The notes under the pieces: model-generated
What the model was told of the DNA's origin: nothing
Seen by the model: only the letters and a program-made list of their open reading frames with translations
The model's database searches: none
DNA from: Spodoptera frugiperda
Lineage: Eukaryota > Arthropoda > Insecta > Lepidoptera > Noctuidae
Assembly (NCBI RefSeq): GCF_023101765.2
Contig: NC_064213.1
Span: forward strand, 1-64,000
DNA: 64,000 bases
Direction of reading: 5' to 3'
Shown here: positions 21,501-32,700 of the stretch, piece by piece
How positions within the stretch are numbered: position 1 is the first letter of the stretch
Layout: each line of letters starts with the position of its first letter
Translations under genes and position numbers: made by a program

Positions 21501-24500
21501 CATGTCCCTGCAACACGCGCCCGTCAACGCTCCGCACCACTCGCGGCCCGCGGGGCACCACTCGCGGCCCGCGGGGGCACCACTCGCGGCCCGCGGGGGC
21601 ACCACTCGCGGCCCGCGGGGCACCACTCGCGGCCCGCGGGGGCACCACTCGCGGCCCGCGGGGGCACCACTCGCCTGTCGTTACCTGATGGCGTGTGCGA
21701 AGGCGAGCACTGCGTCGGTGACGAACTGCAGCTGTGCTTCGAATTCGATGTTGTCTGCAGACAGCCGCTCAGCACCCGTGCAAGCGCGCTCGTACTGCAC
21801 GTTATACGGCGTTCGCGCACTGCCCGGGTATCGACACTTGAACTGATCTTCCCAAAATTCTGTTAAAAACCACAATCAATCATTGACAATTTCGACTACA
21901 ATAAAATACTACTAACAAAGTCCCAAAAATAAAATAATTACCCACAAACCAGGGATTCCTAGAATTGTTTTCTACGGTAAGGTTCAGAAAATACTCCCGG
22001 AAGCCAAGCACAGGGTTTGCCTGCGGCTGGACGCTGATAGTTCCTTCGACGGCGGCCTCATTTCCATCGGAGACGAGAGCGCGCGCGCTCCAGCCGTCAG
22101 AGCCGACCCAGCCGAAAGCATCGGTCGCCCGCATCCGACTGACTGCCGACATTACTCCTGCCACCTCCTGGTCCGAGCCGAACACTATAACACCTAGGGA
22201 CCTCAAAGCGCGTCAGTAAGCATTGTAGCGACCATCATCTGATGGCGTGATGCACATGTGCACCGAGTGAGTATGTAGACGAGTGGCACACACCTCTCGC
22301 GCGCGGCCTGGACAACAGTCTGGCGACGATGGCGTCGTAGGCGCGCTCGTCTGCTTCGCCGGAATCTTTCACCAAGCGTTCTTTGACAGCAATGCAAATG
22401 TCGTTTCGAGCTAAAAGTGTTTCTAGTTCTTCAAAGGCCTGAAAATTTTATTAAATATAGTGATGCTATATCATATTAAGAAAACATATCTTACAATACA
22501 ATATTTAATACAACTCCCACATTTCACATATATATACGTTAAATTTCCCATGCAACTATAATCTATAACATACAAAGAATTAGAAAATCCAATCGTGTGT
22601 GCAATAAATGGATTTTGTTGTAACTCAGGGACTATAATTGTAAAGGCAAGTAATGAAATACACACCTTGATCCCGTAATTAGATTCCTCATATATAATAG
22701 ACACGTAGCGCCACCCAAGCCGCTTGACAATCTCCACCATGGCGCGCACCTGGTGCAGGTCGGAGGGGATCGTGCGCGTGAAGTACTCGAAGCGAGCCTT
22801 GTTGGACAGCTCCGGGGACGTGGAGAAGAAGGACACCTGCGACAGACCAGCCGTGAGCTCACTCACTACACTCACAACGCGACAACCATCATGAATAATT
22901 CTCACTTATTTACCTTCTGGAACAAATTAAATGGATCGTTAGAAAGTTGTATAATACGGCATTGTACTCAGTAGGTGTTGCAAAAAGTTAAGGAATGACT
23001 TGTACCTATTGGCAATAACCTATGAGTAAGTATGAAACGTAACCCCTTTTATCCCCGAAGTGTAATAATAGTGTACACACACTTATCACCATTTGTGTTA
23101 GGGTCCCATGTAATAAGTGGGCACAATACCAGACTCCGTGCTACTACTGAGAAATTCGAAAGACCGAAAAAAGCTCAGCAATGCTTTGCTGTGAGTAAGT
23201 ATTATTATTATTTCGTAGACATCTGACGTCATCTAATTCTGTCAAACAGAATACTTAGAACATGTCTGGGAAAATAAAAAAATACCTAAGTATATTGTCA
23301 ATCAATGAATAATATTGAAAAGTCATATAGCAGTAGCGCGCACCACGCGGAACACAGAGTACCTGCGGTATCTTGAAGAGCCGCAGCAAGTTGGCGACCT
23401 GCACCGAGGTGACGCTGCTGGCGGCGCCCACCACTCCGCTGATAACTTTGCGCACAGCGGTCGCGTTGCACTCGTACTCCTCGTCGTCAATATTGCTGAT
23501 CGACCCTTACGTACATCAAACAATACAATCAAATATTATGTTCTTAAAGGCTAAATAAATTTGGTAAAGAGTAAACAAGTATCCATCAGTGAGTCTTTTT
23601 GCTACCTTTGATAAAATCGAGTGCCATCTCGAGTCCATAGGTGTCGTTATCGCAGTCGTCGAGCACGTGCGCGCCGAGCCGCACTTTGGGCGGGCCGAGG
23701 CCGTCGCGGGCCACGGCGTCCAGCGCGAACAGCATGGCCTCCAGCGCCTGCACGCCGCCCTGCGCCATCACCGGCCCGCACGTCGCGCCCTCCGATCTGC
23801 TGTGTACCTGCGCATCACAACTATCATTCAAAACTGCTCGCTCATGATATTACTACAGCTCTGATTCTTATTGCAAGTAAAAAAGGTGACAGGTGTGACA
23901 GACTATGAGTACCATCATGAGACCGCCGAGGATGATATCGCCCTCAACGACGGCAGCGTGCTTCACGGGCCACACAGTTTCGTTGTCAGAAACTTTCTTC
24001 TTTGGCAAAGGTCGTGTCTCCCGCCTCCCATTGCTTGGCGCGCTGGTTGTGGTTTTTGAAACTCCCTTTGATTTACGAGCCATCTTTACTTTGCCTTTAG
24101 CATTTGCTATTACAGGCGTACTAATCACATGGTCGCTCTCCGTGGGAATAATTTGCGTCGGGATAGTAAAACTCCTGAGTGCGACCGCGGTGCTAGACGT
24201 CGCCGGGTGGATGCTGTAGTTGGCCGGCGTGTGCGTGACCAGCTCCATCCGACGACTCGGCGCTGGGAGCTCGGGGCCGGGAGACGGCCTGGGTCCGATG
24301 TGTTGGGACTGTATGCCTTGCAGTGAAGATGCACTTGGCCTAAGTTCGTTATCCTGCTTGCTCTTGTATTTTTTCTTACTGAATAGTTTTGATAAATCGA
24401 AAGTTCCAATTAGGGAATGTGGCTCCCTCTTTTGTCTGTAAAGTCTTTTAGGAGTATAGTTTTTTGATATTATAAAGTATTCTTGTGAGAGAGTAGTTTG

Positions 24501-24701
24501 TGATCTGTATTGAAACAAATTGCTCATATTAAGCAGTTCGTATTCGTAGTTATGAAATGCCATATTTTGTTCGAGAGCCAGTCGGAGCCTGTGTTCGTCC
24601 TGCAGCTCGTGCAGTAGATGGGAGCCGGTGTTACCGCTCCCTGTCACATCGCGCGCCCTCGCCTGATGCAGCAGCAGTGCCACTGCGAGCCATCGCAGCA
24701 T
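18537..24701 (-). CDS. mtt: Metabotropic glutamate receptor-like class C GPCR (mXR/mangetout type)
   Basis: Complete receptor from 16 exons, all with GT-AG ends and matching phases: 23913-24701, 23606-23807, 23363-23505, 22666-22836, 22294-22438, 21942-22193, 21685-21859, 21401-21507, 20399-20548, 20196-20329, 19958-20124, 19731-19889, 19493-19655, 19091-19304, 18858-19009, 18537-18788. Total 3,375 nt (1,124 aa). Order: signal peptide (MLRWLAVALLLHQ); a 230-residue linker with a furin-like RQKR; Venus-flytrap domain from GDIILGGLMM; cysteine-rich domain; seven helices (RDTPVV-like GDTPVVRASGRELSF, LLTKTNRIARIF, FTMYTTCVIWLAF, SPKLYIII). Against mGluR1, SDGW (Asp318) is kept, while Tyr74, Arg78 and Lys409 are Gly, Ala and Gln. 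Loss of the distal-carboxylate contacts is the known feature of insect mXR, so the ligand is probably not glutamate. The paralogue call is inference. Confidence 0.85.
19656..19730 (-). other. 75-nt in-frame mini-intron in the receptor transmembrane region
   Basis: The frame runs open through this segment, but translating it would put 25 extra residues between the family motifs LQR and FGTGFCFTVVYAAL at the start of helix 3. Splicing CG|GTACGG to ACAG|GTTC restores the conserved LQRFGTGFCFT. Its length is a multiple of three with no stop, so ORF callers would read through it. Confidence 0.75.
20952..21318 (+). mobile_element. Short non-autonomous Helitron in a receptor intron
   Basis: A 367-bp element starting TCTTTATATATATAATT after an A and ending GGGTCCGCTAG before a T, the Helitron TC...CTRR rule with insertion at AT. 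No coding capacity. It lies in the intron between exons 20399-20548 and 21401-21507. Confidence 0.65.
21536..21672. repeat. GC-rich 21/22-bp minisatellite in a receptor intron
   Basis: About six units of GCACCACTCGCGGCCCGCGGG with one-G length changes fill most of the intron between exons 21401-21507 and 21685-21859. Long ORFs across it are repeat artefacts. Confidence 0.85.
23043..23190 (-). mobile_element. SINE fragment, same family as 46336-46616
   Basis: Minus-orientation piece of the body and tail (ccccttttatccccgaag ... gactccgtgctac ... gaaaaaagc), lacking the tRNA-like head. It sits in the receptor intron between exons 22666-22836 and 23363-23505. Confidence 0.6.
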
Positions 24702-25079
24702 ATTCAGGCGCGGTGTTGCTGCCGGCGCGGCTCACTCCTCATCCAAGTAATTTTTTCAAACATTGATGTCAATTGTCATGTCACTAAACTGCAACTGATT
24801 AACATCTCCCGCCGCAGTCATCGCAGTCACAGAACACTATAACACAACAAACAGACGAACACCGCGAACACTGGTGAGTGATGAATAAAACTTAAGTTGC
24901 TATGATGTATGTGTGTTATAGTTGCTATATAACATTATTTTAATGTCAATTAAAATCAGGAGCAAATAAGTAAATTATAAAGTTTGAAAATTAGTTTAAA
25001 AAAAAAATGTCATGAAAGAAATACTATAACATGAACAAGGACGGGACAGGACATTGAGGATGTGGTGAAGCCAAACTAA

Positions 25080-25280
25080 TTGACGAGTCTAGTGCACGTG
25101 GAGCGTTATTTACAAAACAAGCGAAGTGTCGAGCGTGTCGCGCGGCACTGTGCGGAGCGGCCGGCGCGCGGCGCGGAGTACGGCCGCGGAGTGCCGGCGC
25201 GGCGGCGGAGCGCGGCGGGTGGCGGCGGGGGCGCGGGCGGGGGCGCGGCCGCCGACACTCCGCCGCCGTCACATCTTCCT
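25080..25280 (-). promoter_or_regulatory. GC/CpG-rich block upstream of the receptor gene
   Basis: About 200 bp of very GC-rich sequence (many GGCGGC and GCGCG runs) lies 0.4 kb upstream of the receptor start codon in AT-rich surroundings. It may be the promoter or a 5' non-coding exon: a GTAAAT donor-like site follows at its lower end on the minus strand. ORFs in it are composition artefacts. Confidence 0.35.
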
Positions 25281-25444
25281 GCTGGACGTTGGTTTAGCAA
25301 TACTAAGTACAACTACGATCGCCTCTCGCAATATTAATGAATACATTTGTGGACGTTGATTTGAGGGATTAATAAACTTTACACAATATATAAAATGTGT
25401 AACTAATACGTTGTCATCAATTAGTGAATCTTCTATATATATTA

Positions 25445-25690
25445 CTAGCAGACCTGGCAAACTTCATACCGCCTTAAACAATTTTTTCTTACTTTTTCAA
25501 CCTTCCCTGGACTTCCACAAATAATTCAAGACCAAAATTTTATTTGCCAATCACTCTCGCACAGTTTCATCCATTGCTCGGCTCCTGTTTAAAGTAATAC
25601 GATGATTTATTATGTAGGCTATAACATAAATATAAAATGTTTAAGTTGAACCAGCAGGTTCAGAGATTAACGCGTTCGAACAAATAAATT
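25445..25690 (-). mobile_element. Helitron-like fragment, minus orientation
   Basis: On the minus strand the sequence ends GGTCTGCTAG followed by T, and shares GGCGGTA...AGTTTGCC with the 3' end of the element at 26174-26308. The 5' boundary is not clear. Confidence 0.45.
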
Positions 25691-26173
25691 ATATTCAAAA
25701 TCAAAGTCAAAGATATAATTATTTATTTCAAATAGACCAAACGGATTTTTTTGAATGTAAAAGCAAATTTTAAAATATAAAAAAATACAGTCTGTTGGGA
25801 AATCCTCTAGTGAAGTTATTTGCTCGTTCCAAAGTGTAGATTCCTATGGAGAAGAACGAGGAGGAAACTCCATAGGTTACTCTTTTTCAATCAGGTTTGC
25901 AATAATACAATTTATGTTACGTTGTTTCGTTAGTTCAATAATTATAGGAGGACAATGTTACGCCAATATTCAGTCAAATAGATAGAAAAAGGAAATAAAT
26001 AACCTTGTAACAAACAGTCTGGAGCTGAACAGTCCTAGTTGACAACACCCGTTCACGATCATGATACGTACACCAGCACCGAACAACTCAAGCATGTTGG
26101 AGGGAATCGAGTGTTCCAATCCCCGAGCCACCGCCAATAAGAGCTTTAAGTGAGCATGACAACTCCAAGCTCA
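25691..26173. other. Intergenic, with LINE-tail-like sequence
   Basis: The stretch 25695-25910 (AAAGTCAAAGATATAATTAT through GAAACTCCATAGGTTACTC) resembles the common 3' tail of lepidopteran retrotransposons in minus orientation. The rest is AT-rich with nothing recognisable. Confidence 0.35.
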
Positions 26174-26308
26174 TCTTTATATATAAAATCAATTGTTGTT
26201 CGTTAGTCTCGTTAAAACTCGAAAACGGCTAGTTTGACAGATTTTGGTCTTGAATAATTCAAGACAAAAAACTGTTTGAGGCGGTACAAAGTTTGCCGAG
26301 CCACCTAG
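26174..26308 (+). mobile_element. Very short Helitron-like element (135 bp)
   Basis: Starts TCTTTATATATAAAATC after an A and ends GCCACCTAG before a T. Its head matches the elements at 20952 and 43489, and its 3' end resembles the minus-strand one at 25445. Confidence 0.5.
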
Positions 26309-26550
26309 TACATTATAATAATAATTAATTGCTCTTGATGTTTATATAAGATGTTCTAAATGTATCTGCCACGGATTTAATGGGAGGTAGTGATGTGTTT
26401 GAAGATTACATTACATTCCGACAGATACATGATATAGCACTACAAGTCAACGATAGACAACAACAAAATTGATGACACAGAAGATGTTTCACGTCATCGT
26501 CAGCCAGTAATTACCTCATTGTGATATATTATATGTCATGTCTCATTGTA

Positions 26551-27062
26551 AATGAAGCTACGACGTAGAAAGATACTACCACGTAGACTTGCTACGCCGT
26601 AGAACCAAGCTACGAGGCAGAACGACACCGACACATAGAATTAAGCTACGCCGTAGAACCAAGCTACGAGGTAGAACGACACTGCTACATGGAATTAAGC
26701 TACGCCGTAGAACCAAGCTACGAGGTAGAACGACACTGCTACATAGAATTAAGCTACGCCGTAGAACCAAGCTACGAGGTAGAACGACACTGCTACATAG
26801 AATTAAGCTACGCCGTAGAACCAAGCTACGAGGTAGAACGACACTGCTACATAGAATTAAGCTACGCCGTAGAACCAAGCTACGAGGTAGAACGACACTG
26901 CTACATAGAATTAAGCTACGCCGTAGAACCAAGCTACGAGGTAGAACGACACTGCTACATGGAATTAAGCTACGCCGTAGAACCAAGCTACGAGGTATTA
27001 CGACACTGCTACATAGAATTAAGCTACGCCGTAGAACCTAGCTACGAGGTAGAACGACACTT
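26551..27062. repeat. 54-bp palindromic satellite, left block
   Basis: About eight near-identical 54-bp units (start AATTAAGCTACGCCGTAG), each holding the odd palindrome CTACGCCGTAG and the near-palindrome CTACGAGGTAG. Because 54 is a multiple of three, both strands are open, giving spurious ORFs of 128-150 codons. The array is split by the LINE at 27063-28912 and resumes at 28913. Confidence 0.92.
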
Positions 27063-28912
27063 TTTTTACATTTAATGGGTCGACGTTTGACCGCTATCTC
27101 ACCTGATGGTAAGTGATGATGCGGCCTACGGTGGAGCACGTCTGCCCATAAGCAACCTATTCACTCGGGCCTTGAAGACACCCAGGTTATACCCATCATG
27201 AAACACAGACTCCGGCAAGGAGTTCCACTCCCTAGCAGTTCGCACAAGGAAGCTTGAAGCGAAGCGCTTCGTGCGAGTGGGTGGGATATCTACCATGAAG
27301 CGGTGACGCCTCGCCGATTGTCTTGTGGTTCGATGATGAAAAGGACTAGGGGGAATCAAGTTGTGCAATTCCCCCGCACACTCTCCGAAATGTATCCGGT
27401 AAAAAACGGAAAGGCTTGCGACCTTGCGCCTGTGTTCAAGGCTTTGAAGCCGGGCCTCCACAAGCGCATCATCGTTGATGAGCTTCTTGGCACGCCTTTC
27501 AATGTGTTCGAGCGCATCTAGCTGGCATTTAGCCGAGCCGTCCCAAAGGTGAGAACAGTACTCCATACATGACCGAACCTGCGCTTGGTACAGGCTCAGC
27601 AGTTGTTTCGGTGTGAAGTACCGTCTCACCTTCGAGAGGATACCCAACTTCCTACCAGCCAGATGCGCCTTCGACTCTATATAAGAGCCGAAGTTTAGCG
27701 TTGGCGATAGAGTTACGCCCAGAAGCTCTAGATGATCCGATATTAGAACGGATACATTTCGGAAAGTAGGAGCCAGCGGAAATTGACTCCGTTTGACAGA
27801 GAATAGACACGCCTGGGTTTTGGTAGCGTTGAAATTAACCAAGTTGGCGTCACCCCAATCGGAGACCGCCTTCAAGGACGAGTTCAACCGTTCGACCATG
27901 GATTCTCTTAGAGACTGGATCTGTGTTCCGCTAGTCCGCGCATCGGACACATACCTTTCAACAACTGTGCTGTCATCTGCATACCCAAAGATACCGGGCT
28001 TAAGCAGGTCGTTGATGTGCAGCAAAAAGAGCGTTGCTGAAAGTACTGACCCCTGAGGGACTCCGGCGTTGATACCAAATTGGTCAGACGAGCAGCCATC
28101 GATGACTACTCGAATTGACCGATCCCTCAGGAAGTCTGCAATCCATCTGCACAGATCAGCGGGAAGTCCATATGCAGGAAGCTTGCCGATAAGGCTGTCG
28201 TGCCAAACCCTGTCAAAGGCCTTCGATATATCGAGTGAGACCGCTATTGCCTCCCCGTGCTTCTCTATGGCCTCGCTCCAAATGTGGGTGGCATACGCAA
28301 GAAGGTCCCCAGTGGATCGGTTGCGCCGAAACCCATACTGCTGATCGCTGAGGAGGTCGTTACCTTCAAGGTATGCCAGGAGCCTGTTGTTTAGTACACG
28401 TTCCATACTCTTACAGAGTATGGACGTGACTGAGATTGGTCGGTAATTGATAGGGTCGGCACGACTACCTTTTTGGGCACAGGCTGCACGTTGGCTAGCT
28501 TCCATGCAACCGGCACTTGACCAGTCTCCAAGGAAAGTCGAAACAGGCGTGTCAAGATTGGAGACAACTCAGGCGCACAGGTTTTTAAAAACGGCCGGGA
28601 TTCCGTCGGGGCCACTGGCCTTGTTCACGTCGAGATTACGCAACGTCTTATACACCTCCTGCTGTCGGATGCGAATTTTCGACATTTTCGTCTCGCATAG
28701 GTTATTTAGAGAAGGAGGTATAGCGCCACCAGTATCAAGACGTGAAGATTCCGCAAATAGAGAAGCAAACAGGTTTGCCTTCTCTACCGCGGTGTGTGCC
28801 AGCGTCCCGTTAGGCCCCAGGAGAGGTGTCCTATACGCCAAAACAGCTCATACCCTGTCTGTATACCAAACTTGAAATCCATACAGTAGTTTCGGCGTAA
28901 TTGGTCAGTTTT
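27063..28912 (-). mobile_element. 5'-truncated non-LTR retrotransposon inserted into the 54-bp satellite
   Basis: Minus-strand LINE fragment whose 3' end (27063-27125) has the lepidopteran tail CTTACCATCAGGTGAGATAG and a short A-rich end (TTTTTTT on plus). It interrupts the satellite, which continues on the other side, so the insertion is younger than the array. Confidence 0.8.
27126..28841 (-). pseudogene. Reverse transcriptase of the inserted LINE, frameshifted
   Basis: Three successive frames: 28841-28569 (VNKASGPDGIPAVFKN), 28615-28440 (SLETGQVPVAWKLANVQPVP) and 28505-27126. The last holds most of the RT: NYRPISVTSILCKSMERV, YGFRRNRSTGDLL, LDISKAFDRVWHDSLI, AGVPQGSVLSATLFLLHIND and FGYADDSTVVERY, then the C-terminal AREWNSLPESVF. 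Indels near 28570 and 28470 break it and the endonuclease is missing. Dead copy; clade not determined. Confidence 0.82.
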
Positions 28913-29145
28913 ATAGAATTAAGCTACGCCGTAGAATAGTTACGAGGTAGAAACTGCTACATAGAATTAAGCTACGCCGTAGAACCAAGCTACGAGGTAG
29001 TACGACACTGCTACATAGAATTAAGCTACGCCGTAGAAATAGCTACGAGTTACTTGCTTAGCTACGCCGTAGAACCATTCTACGAGGTAGAACGACTGCT
29101 ACATGGAATTAAGCTACGCCGTAGAACCAAACACGATAAAACTGC
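28913..29145. repeat. 54-bp palindromic satellite, right block (degenerate)
   Basis: Further units with AATTAAGCTACGCCGTAG and CTACGAGGTAG, with deletions and substitutions, continuing the array broken by the LINE. Confidence 0.85.
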
Positions 29146-29715
29146 TACATGGTAGGTTCCTGAACTAGGACATCATTGGTTTCAGGCTAGAATATGGAAA
29201 AGTAATAAAATGTTAAATAACTATGATTAAATGCCATTAAGTAAAGATAAACGACGACAGTAGTAATTCGAGTCAATCACCGATCATGTCAGCGAAATTG
29301 TGACACAACGCAATATGTTATGAAAGTTTTATTTACTCGTTCAGTTAAACAGTTAGTACGTTCACGAAAACGGACGCGACTCCATCGCATCGCATTCACT
29401 TCATTAGGTTTAGTAGTTGTCCCAGTGTTTAAATATATCTTTTTACTCTACATCTTAGAGTTTATCTTGAACTCATCCCAACTCCAAGCAGTAGTTATAT
29501 TTAATTTTATTAATACGTATGATGTGTGATAAATGTGACGTCATGTTAATGATGATATTCTCGGTTATTTAAACGCAAGTACTGAATGTTTTGAAACTAC
29601 ATTTGGAGTGACTCATTTATTATAGTATACATCAAAAAATAACAACAGCGAGACTTAACTACCTAAACACAAAGCCTTTTCGTAACATTTTCCAGAGCCG
29701 AGTCAATCGTCGTAT
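29146..29715. other. Intergenic stretch downstream of the ASH-domain gene
   Basis: AT-rich, no gene or repeat recognised. It should contain the 3' UTR and poly(A) site of the minus-strand gene ending at 29716. Confidence 0.35.
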
Positions 29716-32700
29716 TCAAAGGGAATGTGTGGCGTAGAGCGCGGCGTTGGGCGGCAGCAGGCACGCGTCGTCCGTGTGGTCGTGCTGCGTCTGGTGGAAC
29801 TTGTGGTCGCGCGCCGGCGCCGCGCGCACCGACACCGCCGCGCGACACCACGCCGCGCGCGCCAGCTCCTGCCCCAGGGCCAGGCACGCGGCCTCCGGGG
29901 CCTTGGCAGTCTGCTCGGGCTGCCCAGTCCACCCAACCTGCCCGGGCTGCCCAGCGTGCCCAACCTGCCCGGGCTGTGAGTCGCGTGCCTTCAAAGCCTG
30001 CCCCGCCCCACAGCATACGAACACGTGCGCGCATCCCTCGGATGGAGCTGCTCGCCATCTGTGTCATATTCAATGAGTCAAGAGTTGGCAAAACGAAAGT
30101 ATTAACCAAGAAGTGACTGGATGAAACAAATTAGTAAATGTTAACATAATCGGACTTGCGTAATTTAATGTCAGTATTTAAAACTAGCGAAATATTATAA
30201 TCGTCACACAATAAGAAGTCACTTTTGACATCTGCCGCTCTACAAATTTTAAGTTACGAAATTTATAACAAACAATACGAATATTACATACATAGCCGTA
30301 TATTGCAGGTATACATTAGCGCTGCATCCAGGGGCTATCCTTAAAAATGGTGGCCAAATTCTAAACTCGCGGCCACCCACCCATTGCGTTGCAATGTCCA
30401 GGGTCATGGTGGCTGGAATGTAAATAATAAATTAGGATTTTGTTACATTTCGCCATTGCCATTGTAAATCATTGTTGTATGGTCTGAAATGTATTGCTGC
30501 CACGGTTACTACGTGTCGAGGACGGTTACTTCGAAGAGGACAAAACAATGCGAATGCTGTAGTAGGTAGAAGCCGCGGGCTTACTGCTAGTGTGGGACAC
30601 GCTGAAGTACATCTTCCTGGTATCTCCGTCGGCCACCACGCCGAAGTCGATGACGGCAGGCTGCACGCACAGTATCGGGAACTCCAGGTCCAGCACCAGT
30701 TGGACCGTCTGCGGAATGGAACAGGTTGTGAGAGCCTCGTCGCAGTCAGCTGCTAACCGTCGGTGCATACATTGGAACAAGGTGGTACTTTTAGGACGTT
30801 GTCATCGTCGAATATGTGCAGTGGCGTAGCAGTGACGCTGCGCGGCGGGTACACGGGCGCCTGGCAGGGCCCGGCCGACGCCGCGGCCGCCGCGGGCCAC
30901 ACCTGGCTCGTGTTCACTGCCACCTCCACACACATCTGTGCAGCATTTCAAATTTTACGTTGCTATGCTAGGTTTGTGTTAAAATCAACAGTAATATTAT
31001 GTATAACTAACGTACTACTAATGCTTACAAAGTGATGACGAATTATTGTTTGTTGCTAGCACTGTGCAAAATGTAACGAAACACATTACGAAGAAAGTAC
31101 ATTGTGTCTCCAGAAGCAGGTGCAGTCAGTAAGTTGAAACAAGAAATCAGTTGAAATGAAGGTGGGCGTGGCACCTCTACACAGGAGGTGGGCTCGAGGC
31201 GCAGCGGGTCGGCGCGGTGGCGCGCGGACAGACGCAGCTGGCAGCCGCAGCCGGCGCCGCACGGGCCGCGGCTGAGCGCGCGGCGCGGCAGCTCGTCGGG
31301 CGCCGCCGCCGTGTGCTCGCGCACCACGCACCACGGCGCCTCCGTCTCCGCGCCCAGCTCCAGCACGCCGCTGCCCACGTTCATCACGTGGAAGCGCTTG
31401 CGGACCCTGAGGACGCCACGGCTCAATCATACTGGACCATGTAACACTTTTTAGATAAAAGCCTTTGAATTCCCTAAAAACTCTCTATTTTTACGAGTAA
31501 CGAATAATTTGAAAAAGGGTACAAGAATCTTGCCATACTTCCTTTGCCTGAGCCTAAAATTACTAAATGTATGCAACATAATCCAGGCAATTGATGAAAT
31601 ATATTATTGTAAATATATTATAAAATATTATGTAATATAGCTCTAATACTTGTATGTGTTCTGTGTTGAGTTTGTCGAGTTACACAGTTGGTAGGAGGAT
31701 ATCGTACGGTGTAAGCACACCTTAGCACGTCTCCGTATGGAAGGTCGAGTGCACAGAGACGCACGCGGAGCTCGCGACACGACACGCGCAGGCTGCCGGC
31801 GCGCTCCACCTGGCGCAGGCGCACCCGCTGCGGCGGCGGCTCGGGGCGCCACCAGCTCGGCCTGCGCACACCAGTGTCAGAACCCCGCGGTCCCCGCCTC
31901 ACCGACTGCTAGACGCCCGTATAGAGGCCGCGCGATGCCCTCACCCCGCGTACTGCAGCGGCTGCAGGCGCAGCAACAGGTCGACGTCGGGCGCGCGCTC
32001 CGCGTCGTGCTGCGGCGCGGCCAGCGCCAGCTCCCAGTCGGCGCAGTGTCCGGGCGGCAGCGTGCACACCTCGGGCGTCACCTGCGGACACCGGCACACG
32101 CCGCCATCACTGAATTAACTTTAAAATTACAGAAAAAAGAGCAGGATAAGTGATGTAACGAATGCCATATTAAAAAAATACAAATACAAGTATTATTTAT
32201 TTTATCAATGAAGCCATATCTATACATTAGATGGTAGACATTCGCGAATACGAATACACCATAAATGTATGCCACAAATTACTTTAAAGTCTGTTCGAAG
32301 AACTTCAATTCTCTATAACTTTTCTATTAGACTTATTGTGTGTTCTACTAACCGAGTAGAAATGCGGTCGTAGGTATAACTGCTGACAATGCATGTGCAA
32401 TGTTGTGTCGGGTAAAGGTACATATTTATGATGGTTATAAAGTCACGGATTTCTTACTATTGGACTGTCACACGAAGGGATAACGAATACGGATTGGTTA
32501 ATATTTTGCACGGTTCACTAAATTGCCGTCACCTGATATGATTTTAATAAATATTTCAAGATGTCTGCTTAAAATAACTGGGCACAAACGATACACGTCA
32601 CGCTGAGTCTGAAAGGTTACGTACCGAGTAGTAGCCGTCAGTCTGCGGGCCGCAGTCGGGCGCGAGGTAGATGTCGAAGCCGGTCTCCACCTCCACGAAG

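Noticed and set aside
21277..21846. Long ORFs with repeated GAPRAASGAP/RGPRVVP peptides
   Set aside because: They run through the GC minisatellite and an intron of the receptor gene.
26576..27075. ORFs of 128-150 codons on both strands with 18-residue repeats
   Set aside because: The 54-bp satellite is a multiple of three in length and lacks stops; no known domain, and open on both strands.
29663..30109. 148-codon minus-strand frame starting MVNTFVLP
   Set aside because: It overlaps the last exon of the ASH-domain gene in another frame; third-position GC and residue composition favour the frame ending at 29716.
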